From Arthrobacter rhombi (lineage in GTDB: Bacteria > Actinomycetota > Actinomycetes > Actinomycetales > Micrococcaceae), in contig NZ_FUHW01000025.1 of assembly GCF_900163545.1 (NCBI RefSeq), positions 1 to 64,000 on the forward strand: 64,000 nt of DNA, in the 5' to 3' direction. This document shows, piece after piece, positions 29,535 through 39,155 of the stretch. Under the pieces are notes generated by a model. It worked only from the letters and a program-made list of their open reading frames with translations, was not told the DNA's origin and made no database searches. Made by a program: the position numbers and the translations under genes. Within the stretch, counting starts at the first letter, position 1, and each line of letters starts with the position of its first letter.

Positions 29535-30461
29535 TCACACGCGTGCAGCCGGCCCGTGCAGCCCAATTTCCAACGAATCCACCCGCGTAGCGAAGTCCGC
29601 GTCCGCGCCAAGTACCCGTTGAAGTCGCCCGACGGTGGCCTGCACGTCTTCGCGGGCCATCCCGGCACGCAAGGAGATCTCCACGCGTAGTTCGGGGCCC
29701 GGGCCTCCCCCTGCCATGACCGTCCCGTCTGCGGTACGAGAGGCCACTCCCCGCCCGGGCGCCGCGGTGATCCCGCGGATGGCAGGGTCTGCGTCGGCTG
29801 CTGCCTGCAAGAGCGGCAAGAGCGCCTCGTCGGCGTAGCTGGGAGTCCACTCCTGCTGTTGAGCCAGCGCCCACATGGCTGGCCGACGCAGGACGAAAGT
29901 AGTCTCTGCGGCCGGGTCGATGACCAGCAGTTGGGCTTTTTCGGCAACTGCCGACAAGGCTGCACGCGGAGCATAGACGGCAACAGGGCGAGCTTGCTCG
30001 TGCCACGCTTGCAACAGGTCAACGCTACTGAAGACCGGCAGGGCTGGTCGGCCGTCGGGAGCGGTGATGGTCACCAGCGCCATATCGGCTTCCTTGTCTT
30101 CGGTGAAGCCGTGCTCACCGATGCCCCCTTCGGCCAGAGTCGCCACGACGGGGACAAAAAGCCTGGCGTGGGCCAATGCAGCGTGGACTTCACGCTCGGT
30201 GCCGGTACCAGCCTTCAACGCGCCGATCGCCTCGAGATAGCCGGCGTCTGGTGCCCCGTCGTCGTCGTCGAAATGATGCAACGGATTGCCTTCGCCGGAC
30301 AGGTCCCTTCCGGCCCAGGACTGGCCAGCGGAGTCAGTGGCCTCTCCGGCACGGAGCAGCGCGGCTTCGATATGGCCGGGCAGGTGCCGACTGATCCTTG
30401 GGTTCGCCGGGCTGCCTCCGGTCGGGGTTCCGGCGGCCGGTTCAGGAGCGCCGTCGCTCAT
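29535..30461 (-). CDS. SseB family protein
   Basis: A 308-residue protein with an SseB-like region: HAALAHARLFVPVVA, followed by PVFSSVDLLQAWHEQARPV and VIDPAAE, then a C-terminal SseB-type domain (EISLRAGM....VQATVGRLQRVLG). SseB-like domains occur in widespread actinobacterial proteins of unknown role. The name comes from a Salmonella translocon protein, and a secretion role should not be assumed. It starts 2 nt after priA, so it is read with the histidine genes. Confidence 0.8.
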   Translation of the reverse strand: MSDGAPEPAAGTPTGGSPANPRISRHLPGHIEAALLRAGEATDSAGQSWAGRDLSGEGNPLHHFDDDDGAPDAGYLEAIGALKAGTGTEREVHAALAHARLFVPVVATLAEGGIGEHGFTEDKEADMALVTITAPDGRPALPVFSSVDLLQAWHEQARPVAVYAPRAALSAVAEKAQLLVIDPAAETTFVLRRPAMWALAQQQEWTPSYADEALLPLLQAAADADPAIRGITAAPGRGVASRTADGTVMAGGGPGPELRVEISLRAGMAREDVQATVGRLQRVLGADADFATRVDSLEIGLHGPAARV

Positions 30462-30463
30462 CG

Positions 30464-31201
30464 CTACCGCCGGCCGGCGACGTCGAGGGCCTGGGGCAGG
30501 GTGAACTGCCCGGAGTACAGCGCCTTGCCCACGATCGCGCCTTCAACTCCGTTGGGCACCAAGGCCCGCAGTTCGCGCAGGTCCTCCAGACTGGAGATTC
30601 CTCCGGAGGCGATGACGGGTCGTCTGGTTCGGGTGCACATTTCGCGCAAGAGATCGACGTTCGGTCCGCGCAAGGTGCCGTCCTTGGTCACATCGGTGAC
30701 GACGTAGCGTGCGCATCCAGCGTCTTCGAGCCGGGCCAGGACATCCCAGAGGTCTCCGCCGTCGCTGGTCCATCCACGGCCGGCCAGCGTCGTTCCTCGC
30801 ACGTCAAGTCCGACGGCGATCTTGTCTCCATGCCGGGCGATGGCGCGGGCCGTCCATTCCGGTGCCTCCAGTGCCGCAGTGCCCAGGTTGACCCGGGCCG
30901 CCCCAAATTCCAGCGCACGTTCCAATGATTCGTCGTCGCGAATTCCACCAGAAAGTTCGATCTTAATGCCCAGTTCGCGAGAAATCCTCGCGACGGCCTC
31001 GGTGTTGTTCCCCCTGCCGAACGCGGCGTCCAGATCCACCAGGTGCACCCACTCGGCGCCGTCCTGCTGCCAGGCCAGGGCTGCATCAAGCGGGTCACCG
31101 TATCCGGTCTCACTGCCGGCTTCGCCCTGAACGAGGCGGACGGCTTGCCCGTCGGCGATGTCCACCGCTGGCAGGAGTTCGAGGATGTTGTTGCTGGTCA
31201 C
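30464..31201 (-). CDS. priA: Phosphoribosyl isomerase A (HisA, possibly bifunctional HisA/TrpF)
   Basis: A TIM-barrel isomerase converting ProFAR to PRFAR in histidine synthesis. In actinobacteria lacking trpF the same enzyme also isomerises phosphoribosyl anthranilate. Visible motifs are [18 protein letters not shown] with the catalytic Asp, [10 protein letters not shown], and the second catalytic Asp in [12 protein letters not shown] choose GTG 31201, which has GGAG 8 nt upstream and gives 245 residues; the ATG at 31222 has no ribosome-binding site. Bifunctionality depends on whether trpF exists elsewhere. Confidence 0.93.
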   Translation of the reverse strand: MTSNNILELLPAVDIADGQAVRLVQGEAGSETGYGDPLDAALAWQQDGAEWVHLVDLDAAFGRGNNTEAVARISRELGIKIELSGGIRDDESLERALEFGAARVNLGTAALEAPEWTARAIARHGDKIAVGLDVRGTTLAGRGWTSDGGDLWDVLARLEDAGCARYVVTDVTKDGTLRGPNVDLLREMCTRTRRPVIASGGISSLEDLRELRALVPNGVEGAIVGKALYSGQFTLPQALDVAGRR

Positions 31202-31237
31202 AGGTTCTTCTCCGGTCTTCATCGATTGGGTGGGCCG

Positions 31238-31259
31238 CTGCCCGGCATACGCCGGGCAG
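31238..31259 (-). other. Stem-loop in the hisH-priA interval
   Basis: A perfect 9-bp stem CTGCCCGGC / GCCGGGCAG with loop ATAC lies between the small membrane protein stop and the priA start. It has no T-tract and sits mid-operon, so an mRNA-processing or stabilising element is more likely than a terminator. Confidence 0.4.
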
Positions 31260-31265
31260 GGACGG

Positions 31266-31418
31266 CTACTTCAGGGTCATGATGTAGGCGGCCAACAAGG
31301 CCATCCCAGCCAGCACCCAGGTCGCAACGATCCAGGAGATATGGGCTTTCTGCTGGCGCAGGGACAGGGCGCCACCAGCGAGGATTCCTCCGACCGCCAT
31401 CAGAATCAGGCTCCACAT
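31266..31418 (-). CDS. Small two-helix membrane protein between hisH and priA
   Basis: A 50-residue protein, [19 protein letters not shown]... to AAYIMTLK, with two predicted transmembrane helices (about residues 2-20 and 28-46) and a short polar loop RQQKAH. Its ATG overlaps the hisH stop as TGATG, indicating coupled translation. I believe similar short genes sit at this place in related actinobacteria, but I cannot verify it. No function is known. It has no link to histidine chemistry apart from position. Confidence 0.6.
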   Translation of the reverse strand: MWSLILMAVGGILAGGALSLRQQKAHISWIVATWVLAGMALLAAYIMTLK

Positions 31419-32056
31419 CAGGACAGGGTCTCCAGCCAGTTGGAGAGCAGTTGCGCCCCTGCTTCCCCTGACTTTTCCGGGTGGAACTGCACGGCCGAAA
31501 GCGGGCCGTTCTCCACGGCGGCGATAAATGGGCCGCCATGATCCGACCAGGTCACTGCCGGGGGGTTCATACGCGGCTGGGCCACCGGGAAATCCCAATG
31601 CTGGACTGCGTAGGAATGCACGAAGTAGAAGCGCTCATCTTCGATGCCGGCAAAGAGTCGTGATCCCGTCGCCGCAGTCACGGTGTTCCACCCCATATGT
31701 GGGACGACTTCGGCCTTGAGTCGTTCGACGGTTCCCGGCCACTCGCCGAAACCGGCAGTCCGAATGCCATGTTCGACGCCTTCGTCGAAGAAGACCTGAT
31801 GGCCGACGCAGATTCCCAGCACCGGTCGCCCCCCGGCGATCCGGCGACCAATGAGCGGTCCCGCCCCGACGTCATTGAGTGCTTTCATCACGCTGGCGAA
31901 CGCACCCACGCCCGGGACGACGAGGCCATCAGCCTCACGGATATCGGCTGGTTGATTGCTCAACGTGACTTCGGCGCCGACATGTTCAAGTGCGCGAACC
32001 GCGGATCGGATGTTGCCCGACCCGTAATCCAACACCGTGATACGGGGCCCGGCCAT
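31418..32056 (-). CDS. hisH: Imidazole glycerol phosphate synthase glutaminase subunit
   Basis: Class I glutamine amidotransferase that feeds ammonia to HisF. The nucleophile lies in LGICVGHQ and the His-Glu pair in VQFHPEKSG. At 212 residues it is normal. It begins 1 nt after the hisB stop. hisF is not in the window. Confidence 0.96.
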   Translation of the reverse strand: MAGPRITVLDYGSGNIRSAVRALEHVGAEVTLSNQPADIREADGLVVPGVGAFASVMKALNDVGAGPLIGRRIAGGRPVLGICVGHQVFFDEGVEHGIRTAGFGEWPGTVERLKAEVVPHMGWNTVTAATGSRLFAGIEDERFYFVHSYAVQHWDFPVAQPRMNPPAVTWSDHGGPFIAAVENGPLSAVQFHPEKSGEAGAQLLSNWLETLS

Positions 32057-32677
32057 CTACAAGGCACCCTTCGTGGAGGGGATCATTCCGGCATTGCGAG
32101 GGTCTGGTTCCACGGCTTGCCGCAAGGCGCGGGCGAAGGCCTTGAACTGCGCTTCGACGATGTGGTGCGGATCCCGACCGCCCAGGACTCGCATGTGGAG
32201 GCAGATCTGCGCGTGCAAGGTGATCGATTCGAAGACGTGGCGGGTCAGCGAACCGGTGAAGTGGCCTCCGATGAGGTGGTATTCCTGTCCTGCCGGTTCG
32301 CCTCCATGGACCAGGTACGGACGTCCCGAGATATCAACGACAGCGTGAGCCAGGGCTTCATCCAGCGGGACTGAAGCCTCGCCGAAGCGGCGGATGCCTG
32401 CCTTGTCGCCCAGGGCGGTGCGCAGGACTTCGCCGAGGGTGATGGCAACGTCCTCCACCGTGTGGTGGGCATCGATGTGGGTGTCGCCGGTCGCCTGGAT
32501 GTTCAGGTCGATCAGTGAGTGTTTGGCCAACGCTGTCAGCATGTGGTCGTAGAACGGGACACTGGTACTGATGTTGGCGGTACCTGTGCCATCAAGGTCG
32601 AGTTCAACAGACACGGTGGACTCGCTGGTGGCGCGCTCCATGCGGGCTCGGCGACCGCCAAGCAGTTCTGCAGACAT
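32057..32677 (-). CDS. hisB: Imidazoleglycerol-phosphate dehydratase
   Basis: Monofunctional, 206-residue, manganese-dependent dehydratase without the phosphatase domain found in enterobacteria. Metal-binding motifs DAHHTVED and DPHHIVEA are both intact, as is VPFYDHML. The frame is open to 32947; the ATG at 32677 has GAAGGA upstream and begins the conserved region. It lies 58 nt after hisC. Confidence 0.96.
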   Translation of the reverse strand: MSAELLGGRRARMERATSESTVSVELDLDGTGTANISTSVPFYDHMLTALAKHSLIDLNIQATGDTHIDAHHTVEDVAITLGEVLRTALGDKAGIRRFGEASVPLDEALAHAVVDISGRPYLVHGGEPAGQEYHLIGGHFTGSLTRHVFESITLHAQICLHMRVLGGRDPHHIVEAQFKAFARALRQAVEPDPRNAGMIPSTKGAL

Positions 32678-32735
32678 GGGTATTCCTTCGGTGTGGGTGG
32701 GGCGGGCGGCAACGGTGGCGGCCCACGGGTTAAGT

Positions 32736-33866
32736 CTAGCTGTCGTGCCCTGAATCAGTTTTCGGGGCGGAGGACACGAGGGCTTCCAACGCGTGGAGGA
32801 AAGCGGTTGTCTCGGCTTCCGTTCCCGCCGTGACCCGCAGGTGGCCGGCGATGCCCACATCGCGGACCAGCACGCCGGCGTCGAGTAGGCCCTGCCAGGT
32901 CGCACTGGAATGTTCGAGACCACCGAAGAACACGAAGTTGGAGTCACTCACCGCAGGTTTCAAACCCAACCGGGTCAGTTCGCTGACGATCCTGTCGCGT
33001 TGGCCCTTGATGTCCTCGACCGTGGCCAGCAAGGCATCAACCTGCTTCAACGCAGCATTGGCGGTGGCCTGAGTGACGGCCGAGAGGTGGTACGGAAGAC
33101 GCACCAAGCGCAGGGCGTCGGCAATTTCCGGAGCTGCGGCGAGGTAGCCAAGCCGTGCTCCAGCCAGCGCGAAGGCCTTGCTCATGGTCCTGGTGACGAT
33201 CAGTCGTTCACGGCCGGGAAGCAGCGTCAGCGCCGACCGGGTCCCGCTGAGCGCGAATTCGGCGTAGGCCTCATCAACAATGACGATCGCCTGGCTGGCC
33301 CGCCCCGCCTCGTAGACGGCTTCAACGACGTCCAACCCGAGGGCGGTGCCTGTCGGATTATTCGGTGAACAAAGGATCACCAGATTCGGGGCGGCCGCTG
33401 CGACCTGATCCGCTGCTGACTGGGCGCTGAGTCCGAAGTCCTCGCCCCGCGCTCCGGCAAGGTAGGTGGTATCGGTACCGCTGGCCAGCAGCGGGTACAT
33501 CGAATATGTCGGAGGGAAGCTCATCACGGTCCGCCCCGGCCCCCCGAAGGCCTGGAGGATCTGCTGCAGAACTTCGTTGGAGCCATTGGCCGCCCAAATA
33601 CTTTCGGCTCCCAGCCCGTGCCCCAAATATCCGGCAAGGCGTTCACGCAGTTCGGTGAACTCGCGGTCAGGGTAGCGGTTCAGGTCCGTTGCGGCTGCGC
33701 TCACGTCTTCGGAGATGGCCCGGCTCACGGCTGCGGGCAGCGGATGGGTGTTCTCGTTGACATTCAACAGGATGGGAACATCCAGTTGGGGTGCGCCGTA
33801 GGGTTCGATGCCCCGCAGGTTCTCACGCAGGGGCAATTTGGCCAGTCGTTCCAGCTGATCACTCAC
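32736..33866 (-). CDS. hisC: Histidinol-phosphate aminotransferase
   Basis: PLP-dependent class I/II aminotransferase, 376 residues. It has NENTHPLP near the N-terminus, the segment [19 protein letters not shown], and the Schiff-base lysine in [16 protein letters not shown]. The start is GTG at 33866. TAGAAT 6 nt before it suggests a leaderless mRNA and the promoter of hisCBH-priA. hisD is absent from the window. Confidence 0.95.
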   Translation of the reverse strand: MSDQLERLAKLPLRENLRGIEPYGAPQLDVPILLNVNENTHPLPAAVSRAISEDVSAAATDLNRYPDREFTELRERLAGYLGHGLGAESIWAANGSNEVLQQILQAFGGPGRTVMSFPPTYSMYPLLASGTDTTYLAGARGEDFGLSAQSAADQVAAAAPNLVILCSPNNPTGTALGLDVVEAVYEAGRASQAIVIVDEAYAEFALSGTRSALTLLPGRERLIVTRTMSKAFALAGARLGYLAAAPEIADALRLVRLPYHLSAVTQATANAALKQVDALLATVEDIKGQRDRIVSELTRLGLKPAVSDSNFVFFGGLEHSSATWQGLLDAGVLVRDVGIAGHLRVTAGTEAETTAFLHALEALVSSAPKTDSGHDS

Positions 33867-33872
33867 GGCCCC

Positions 33873-33878
33873 ATTCTA
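33873..33878 (-). promoter_or_regulatory. Candidate -10 element of the his operon
   Basis: TAGAAT on the minus strand, 6 nt before the GTG start of hisC. TTCCCG 18 bp further upstream is a weak -35 candidate. Confidence 0.45.
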
Positions 33879-33934
33879 TTGCCCGTCCGTCCGGGGCGGG
33901 AATCGGGGCCGGGGCCCGGGGTCATAAAGGAGGC

Positions 33935-34333
33935 TTAGCTGCCGGCGGGAACGAAGATCTGTTGGCCGGGGACGAGGACCGATCCCTTCAGGTCATTCAT
34001 TTCGGTGATTTCCGCCACAACGTCTCGGCGGTCGCGCTGCGGAGCGAATTCCGCGGCCAGGGCCCAGACGGTATCCCCTTCCATGACCGAGACCGTCTGC
34101 GCCTCAACAGAGGTCGTGTCGGAGGCGTCAGAGGCCATCACCGGAGCGGTGAAGATACCGGCAAGCACCAGGAGTGTGGTGGCCACCAGCATGACCGGCA
34201 AGCCGATGAGGATGAACCGGCCCCGACGAGTCAGCGTCAGGCGGCCACTGCGAGCTTTGGAGGGGTTGGAGGAAATGGTCTGAACGGAATCGTCATTGAG
34301 GAACACCGGGGTCGCGAGTGCGATCTGCGCCAT
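33935..34333 (-). CDS. LysM-domain membrane protein divergent from lexA (ChiZ/DivS position)
   Basis: A 132-residue protein: about 39 cytoplasmic residues, one transmembrane helix (about 40-63) and an extracytoplasmic LysM domain (about 81-129; VMEGDTVWALAAEF, VPGQQIFVPA) that binds peptidoglycan. The ATG at 34333 has AGGAAGG upstream. In mycobacteria the gene divergent from lexA encodes ChiZ, a LysM-containing cell-wall protein induced by DNA damage that blocks division; Corynebacterium has DivS there. The size, topology and LexA-type box at 34394-34409 make the same role likely. That role is inference; no hydrolase motif is visible. Confidence 0.8.
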   Translation of the reverse strand: MAQIALATPVFLNDDSVQTISSNPSKARSGRLTLTRRGRFILIGLPVMLVATTLLVLAGIFTAPVMASDASDTTSVEAQTVSVMEGDTVWALAAEFAPQRDRRDVVAEITEMNDLKGSVLVPGQQIFVPAGS

Positions 34334-34393
34334 GGTCTTACCTTCCTGTTGTCCGCCGAAGCGGGTCCTGGTTGCGGGATTCAACTCCCGTCT

Positions 34394-34409
34394 TCGAACT
34401 CATATTCGA
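34394..34409. promoter_or_regulatory. LexA-binding (SOS) box between the LysM gene and lexA
   Basis: TCGAACTCATATTCGA matches the actinobacterial SOS palindrome TCGAACNNNNGTTCGA at 15 of 16 positions counting N positions as matches. It lies 61 nt upstream of the LysM start and about 200 nt upstream of lexA. Confidence 0.7.
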
Positions 34410-34447
34410 ACTTCTGTCTCATTTTTAGCATCTATGTACGAAGATTG

Positions 34448-34499
34448 TCGAGACACGTTCGAATAAATCTTTGAATGACGTCGACGACTGCCCTAGAGT
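34448..34499 (+). promoter_or_regulatory. lexA promoter with adjacent LexA half-sites
   Basis: TTGAAT (34471-34476) and TAGAGT (34494-34499) are separated by exactly 17 bp. Just upstream, TCGAGACACGTTCGA (34448-34462) carries one perfect LexA half-site GTTCGA and an imperfect partner with one base less spacing. A repressor bound there would sit against the -35. Confidence 0.6.
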
Positions 34500-34596
34500 A
34501 GAAGCCATCGGCTGGATGGATGAGAGTCCACCAGTTGCATCCGACACATTGCGCACAGCCCCGGTACGCCGGCGATTTACCAGGACGGGATGGATC

Positions 34597-35322
34597 ATGA
34601 GCTCAGCTGAGAATCCGGCGCCGAAGAAGGCACCGAAGGGGTTGACTATCCGACAGAAGAGGATCTTGGAAACCATCCAGGATGCCGTGGCCGATAAGGG
34701 GTACCCGCCGTCCATGCGCGAAATCGGCGACACCGTCGGTCTGGCGAGTTTGTCTAGCGTCACCCACCAGCTCGCTCAGTTGGAGAAGCTCGGCTACATT
34801 CGGCGGGACCCGCGCCGCCCGCGGGCCATGGAAATCCTGCGTTCCGGGCACCCGGAGACGGCAGCGAACCCACAGCTGTCCCTCGCCCCCGAAGAGCCGG
34901 TGCAGCCCCGCCCGACACTTTCAGTGGTGGAGTCGGACGACTCCTCAGAGGTGGCCCGTGTGCCTCTGGTGGGGCGCATCGCGGCGGGCGGACCAATTCT
35001 GGCGGACCAGGCAGTGGAAGACGTGATGTCCCTGCCCCGCCAGCTGGTTGGGCACGGCGAGCTGTTCATGCTCAAGGTCAGCGGCGATTCAATGGTTGAA
35101 GCAGCGATCTGTGATGGGGACTGGGTCGTCGTCCGCCGCCAACAACATGCAGAGAACGGCGATGTCGTCGCGGCTTTATTGGACGACGAGGCCACGGTGA
35201 AGACTTTCAGGCAGCGTGACGGCCACACCTGGCTGCTGCCACAGAATCGCCAGTACGAGCCGATCTTGGGCGATCATGCCACCGTCATGGGCAAGGTCGT
35301 TTCGGTGATGCGCTCGATCTAG
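34597..35322 (+). CDS. lexA: SOS response repressor LexA
   Basis: A 241-residue self-cleaving repressor. The N-terminal winged helix ([30 protein letters not shown]) binds SOS boxes. Cleavage is expected at Ala-Gly in GRIAAGGPI; the Ser-Lys dyad lies in VSGDSMVEA and in EATVKTF. The frame extends upstream to 34471, but the ATG at 34597 begins just before the conserved region; another ATG at 34516 is possible. The long 5' region holds LexA boxes, so autoregulation is expected. Confidence 0.96.
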   Translation: MSSAENPAPKKAPKGLTIRQKRILETIQDAVADKGYPPSMREIGDTVGLASLSSVTHQLAQLEKLGYIRRDPRRPRAMEILRSGHPETAANPQLSLAPEEPVQPRPTLSVVESDDSSEVARVPLVGRIAAGGPILADQAVEDVMSLPRQLVGHGELFMLKVSGDSMVEAAICDGDWVVVRRQQHAENGDVVAALLDDEATVKTFRQRDGHTWLLPQNRQYEPILGDHATVMGKVVSVMRSI

Positions 35323-35337
35323 ACCGCCGTAGAGACC

Positions 35338-35371
35338 AAGGAGGGCTCCGTCCGTGGACGGGGCCCTCCTT
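35338..35371. terminator. Bidirectional terminator between lexA and dinG
   Basis: A 16-bp stem with one mismatch (AAGGAGGGC.CCGTCC / GGACGG.GCCCTCCTT) and a 2-nt nominal loop lies between the convergent stops. On the plus strand it is followed by CATCTCTATCT; there is no strict T-tract. Confidence 0.7.
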
Positions 35372-35380
35372 CATCTCTAT

Positions 35381-37399
35381 CTAGTGCTCGCTGGCCGCCA
35401 GACGGCGCAATGAACCCAGCACGACGTTCTTATCCGTGGTTGACCACATGGGGGGCAGCGATGCCCGCAGGTAGCTACCGTAGCGTTCAGTGGCCAACCG
35501 TGAATCTAATACGGCCACGACGCCACGATCGTCCGTCGATCGGATGAGTCGGCCCGCCCCTTGGGCCAGACGCACCGCTGCATGGGAGGCGGAGACGGCC
35601 ATGAAACCGTTCCCGCCATGGCGGGCCACGTCCCGACTGCGCGCCGTGGACAGCGGGTCATCCGGACGGGGGAAGGGGATCCGGTCAATAACCACCAGGC
35701 GGCATGACTGACCGGGGACGTCGACTCCCTGCCAGAGGGTCATGGTGCCAAAGAGGCAGGTGTCGCGTTCATCGGCAAATTGTTTGACCAGGGTGGACAT
35801 GCTCGATTCGCCTTGGCACAAAATTTCCGGAGTGACCCGCGGTCGCAAGGCTTCGGCAGCCTCCTCGGCGGCCCGACGCGAGGAAAACAGGGCGAGCACT
35901 CCCCCACCGGATGCCCCAATCAGATCTGCGAGCTCATCCATCGCCTCGGTGGATACATTTCGCGACGGCTTGGGCAGATGCCGTGCGACGTAGAGCATCC
36001 CCTGTCGGGAGTAATCAAAGGGGCTACCGACGTCGATACCTGTCCAGGCAGGAGCGCCCTCGCCCAGAAGTCCAAGCGAACCGGCCACCGGTTCAAAAGC
36101 GGCACCTATGGCCAGGGTGGCTGAGGTCAGCACAACCGTTCGGCCATCGAAGAGGCCCTCACGCAATTTGCCGGCCACCGATAGCGGGGCGACATTGATG
36201 GTCGCTGGTGCCGACTCATCGGGAGCACTGTAGCCGGCGCCCGGGGTGAAGTTTCCTTGTCGGGAGATCCACACGACTTCCCGTTCATCGGCGGGACCAT
36301 CAAGGCGTTCGCACTGTTCCTGGAGATACAGCAATTGGGACCGGGCCATCTGGCGCCCACCATCAGCAGTTTCGCCGTTTCCGGGTTTTGAATCAGACAA
36401 CGCTGTGCGGACCGCCTCACGCACAGCGGCAATGGCAGCACCCTGCTCCTCGTTCAGACCCTTGGGTAGCAGACCGGTCGGGACACCTTCCAAGGAGTCC
36501 GCTAGCGCCTTGCCGGCCTGATTAAGCGCTTCGACGGCGACACCTTTGCAATTGCGTCGGGTCGCAGTAGCTGCCGCAGCAACCAGCGCAGCAGAGATGG
36601 GGCGCGTCACTGAATTGGTCACCCGGTCTTGGAGTTCATGCGCCTCATCGATGATCACCGTGTCGAACTCCGGCAACACCGCCAGTCCTTCAAAGGCCGA
36701 GACCGCCAGCAGGGCGTGGTTGGTAATCACGATGTCGGCGTCGCCGGCCTTCTTCCGGGCCAATTCACTGAAGCATTCCTCGGCCATGGGGCATCGTTGA
36801 GCACCGAGACAGTCCATGGCGCTCACGGAGACCTGTCTCCACGCCCGATCGCTGACCCCCGGGACCAGATCATCGCGGTCACCCGAATCGGTTTCCTCGG
36901 CCCATTGACGTACGCGCACGACCTCTTGGCCCAGTGCCGAGGTGGGCCCTGCGCCAGCCGTCAGCGGCCGGGCGGCCCCATCGTCACCCAGTGCGAAGAG
37001 TGCCCCTTCATCTTCATCGGGGTATCCGCCGCCGAGCTTGTACTTGCAGACATAATTGGACCGCCCCTTGGCCAGCGCTACATCCAGCTGGCGAGGTAAC
37101 TCGTCGTTGAGGTTCTCCAGGAGGCGGGGAACGTCCCGGCCGACGATCTGGGCCTGCAGTGCAAGAGTGGCTGTGGAGACAACGACTGGCTTATCCGATT
37201 CGAGAGCGTGGGCAATCGCGGGGACCAGATAGGCCAGTGATTTGCCGGTCCCGGTGCCGGCCTGCACCAGAAGATGCTTTCCGCTCTCGAAGGCCTCGAG
37301 CACTTGTTTGGTCATCTCGTGCTGTCCGGGCCGGCTTTGTCCGCCCATGCGTTCAACGGCCTGGTCCAGGAGGGAGACCACCTCTTGTACTTCAGCCAT
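35381..37399 (-). CDS. dinG: ATP-dependent DNA helicase, DinG/XPD family
   Basis: A 672-residue superfamily 2 helicase. Motif I is QAGTGTGKSLAYL, the DEAH box is IIDEAHEL, and cysteines expected for an iron-sulfur cluster are present (one in YVCKYKL, then CLGAQRCPMAEEC). The C-terminal part has QGAGRLIRS. XPD-like enzymes unwind damaged or structured DNA 5' to 3'. It overlaps hflX by 8 nt. No LexA box was found near its start, so SOS control would have to come from elsewhere. Confidence 0.9.
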   Translation of the reverse strand: MAEVQEVVSLLDQAVERMGGQSRPGQHEMTKQVLEAFESGKHLLVQAGTGTGKSLAYLVPAIAHALESDKPVVVSTATLALQAQIVGRDVPRLLENLNDELPRQLDVALAKGRSNYVCKYKLGGGYPDEDEGALFALGDDGAARPLTAGAGPTSALGQEVVRVRQWAEETDSGDRDDLVPGVSDRAWRQVSVSAMDCLGAQRCPMAEECFSELARKKAGDADIVITNHALLAVSAFEGLAVLPEFDTVIIDEAHELQDRVTNSVTRPISAALVAAAATATRRNCKGVAVEALNQAGKALADSLEGVPTGLLPKGLNEEQGAAIAAVREAVRTALSDSKPGNGETADGGRQMARSQLLYLQEQCERLDGPADEREVVWISRQGNFTPGAGYSAPDESAPATINVAPLSVAGKLREGLFDGRTVVLTSATLAIGAAFEPVAGSLGLLGEGAPAWTGIDVGSPFDYSRQGMLYVARHLPKPSRNVSTEAMDELADLIGASGGGVLALFSSRRAAEEAAEALRPRVTPEILCQGESSMSTLVKQFADERDTCLFGTMTLWQGVDVPGQSCRLVVIDRIPFPRPDDPLSTARSRDVARHGGNGFMAVSASHAAVRLAQGAGRLIRSTDDRGVVAVLDSRLATERYGSYLRASLPPMWSTTDKNVVLGSLRRLAASEH

Positions 37400-38966
37400 G
37401 TGCGACGAACTGCTCCAATTCAGCGGCGAGTGCCCCGCGTACCTTCACGGACAGGCGAGTGCCTTCATCAAGATGCTCGATTTCCAGGATCTCCGCGTCG
37501 GTGCCATGGAGCCGGTGAACCAGATCGCCGCGGTCATAGGGAATCAACAATTCCAGGGCCACATCAGGGCGGGGAATTGCCTGGCTGATCGCTTCGAGCA
37601 ACTCGGGGATCCCGCCGCCGGTGCGAGCGGAGACCACCACATGGTTCGGTTCGCGTTGGCGAATACGCTCGACAACGAACGGGTCGGCAATGTCGGCCTT
37701 ATTCAACACGATGATCTCGGCGATGTTCTGGGCGTCGACCTCGGTCAAGACTTCACGGACCGCATGGATCTGCCCTTCGGGATCCGGGTGCGAAGCATCG
37801 ACCACGTGCAAGATCAGGTCTGCGTCGGCTATTTCTTCAAGCGTCGAGCGGAAGGCTTCCACCAGTTGGGTGGGCAATGACCTGACAAAACCCACGGTGT
37901 CGGCAATGGTATATCCCAGCCCATCCTCGGTTTCCGTCCGCCGAACCGTTGGATCCAACGTGGCGAAAAGGGCGTTCTCCACCAGGGCTCCCGCGTCGGT
38001 CAACCGATTCAGCAGCGAAGATTTTCCCGCATTTGTATAGCCGGCAATGGCCACCGCAGGTACAGCATTTCGCTTGCGGTTCGACCGCTTGGCATCACGC
38101 GCCGGTTTCATGCCCTTGATCTCACGGCGCAGTTTGGCCATGCGGTCACGAATCCGTCGGCGGTCCAATTCGATCTTGGTCTCACCCGGGCCGCGTGAAC
38201 CGATGCCGCCGCCCGCCGTGCCGACCCGGCCACCTGCCTGCCGCGACATGGATTCGCCCCAGCCACGGAGGCGAGGAAGCAGGTATTCAAGCTGGGCCAA
38301 TTCAACCTGGGCCTTGCCCTCACGACTCTGCGCATGTTGGGCGAAGATGTCCAGAATCAAGGAGGTCCTGTCGATGACCTTCACCCGTACGATGTCCTCC
38401 AACGCCCTGCGTTGGGAAGGAGCCAGTTCGGAGTCGACGACCACGGTGTCGGCTCCGGTGCTGGCCACGATATCTCGCAGTTCTTGGGCCTTGCCGGATC
38501 CAAGGAACGTGGCAGGGTCAGGCTTCAGACGACGCTGGACCATTCCATCGAGAACTTCCGAACCTGCTGTTTCCGCCAAGGCAGCCAACTCACGCAGGGA
38601 GTTCTCGGCCTCTTGGGCTGTTCCTTCGGTCCAGATCCCGGCCAGGACCACACGTTCCAGCCGTAGCTGCCTGTTTTCGACTTCGGTAACGTCTTCGAGC
38701 TCCGTGGACAGTCCGGCGACGCGGCGCAAGGCATGTCGTTCGGCCAGGTCCTGCTGGTCACCATCGCTGAGGGAGTGTCCGGCACCGTCACCATCCAACG
38801 CCAGGGCTTTGCCACCCAGCGGTGCTTGCGTGCGCCAGCTATCGTCACGCTGAGACGTGGCGCGGTCCGCGGCATCGTCCCTCGCCAGAATACGGTCGAT
38901 GACGGATTGGATCTCGTCCTCTGGGAGGTCGCGTCCCTCCGGATTGGGCTCATTGTGAGTGGTCAT
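37392..38966 (-). CDS. hflX: Ribosome-associated GTPase HflX
   Basis: A 524-residue GTPase that splits stalled 70S ribosomes. The HflX N-terminal domain (DPATFLGSGKAQEL, VVVDSELAPSQRRALE), the glycine-rich linker SRGPGETKIELDRRRI and the G domain (AGYTNAGKSSLLN, DTVGFVRSLP, NKAD) are all present. About 90 low-complexity residues at the N-terminus lengthen it relative to E. coli HflX; mycobacterial HflX is implicated in macrolide tolerance. The frame is open to 39596; the ATG at 38966 with AAAGGGGA upstream is chosen. Confidence 0.93.
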   Translation of the reverse strand: MTTHNEPNPEGRDLPEDEIQSVIDRILARDDAADRATSQRDDSWRTQAPLGGKALALDGDGAGHSLSDGDQQDLAERHALRRVAGLSTELEDVTEVENRQLRLERVVLAGIWTEGTAQEAENSLRELAALAETAGSEVLDGMVQRRLKPDPATFLGSGKAQELRDIVASTGADTVVVDSELAPSQRRALEDIVRVKVIDRTSLILDIFAQHAQSREGKAQVELAQLEYLLPRLRGWGESMSRQAGGRVGTAGGGIGSRGPGETKIELDRRRIRDRMAKLRREIKGMKPARDAKRSNRKRNAVPAVAIAGYTNAGKSSLLNRLTDAGALVENALFATLDPTVRRTETEDGLGYTIADTVGFVRSLPTQLVEAFRSTLEEIADADLILHVVDASHPDPEGQIHAVREVLTEVDAQNIAEIIVLNKADIADPFVVERIRQREPNHVVVSARTGGGIPELLEAISQAIPRPDVALELLIPYDRGDLVHRLHGTDAEILEIEHLDEGTRLSVKVRGALAAELEQFVAHG

Positions 38967-39155
38967 GTTCCCCTTTGAAAGGATTCGTCCACCAATTCTA
39001 GTCCGGGCCGCCGATAAGTGGCGGATTTTCTCCACAGGCCGAAACCAGCAGACCTCCAAACTATTAGTGATTGGGATTACTCTATCACTTAAATGCAGGC
39101 CCCCCGGGAGGACAAGATTCGCTTTGCCCTCGCCCGGACGGTTAATCTTCAACTC

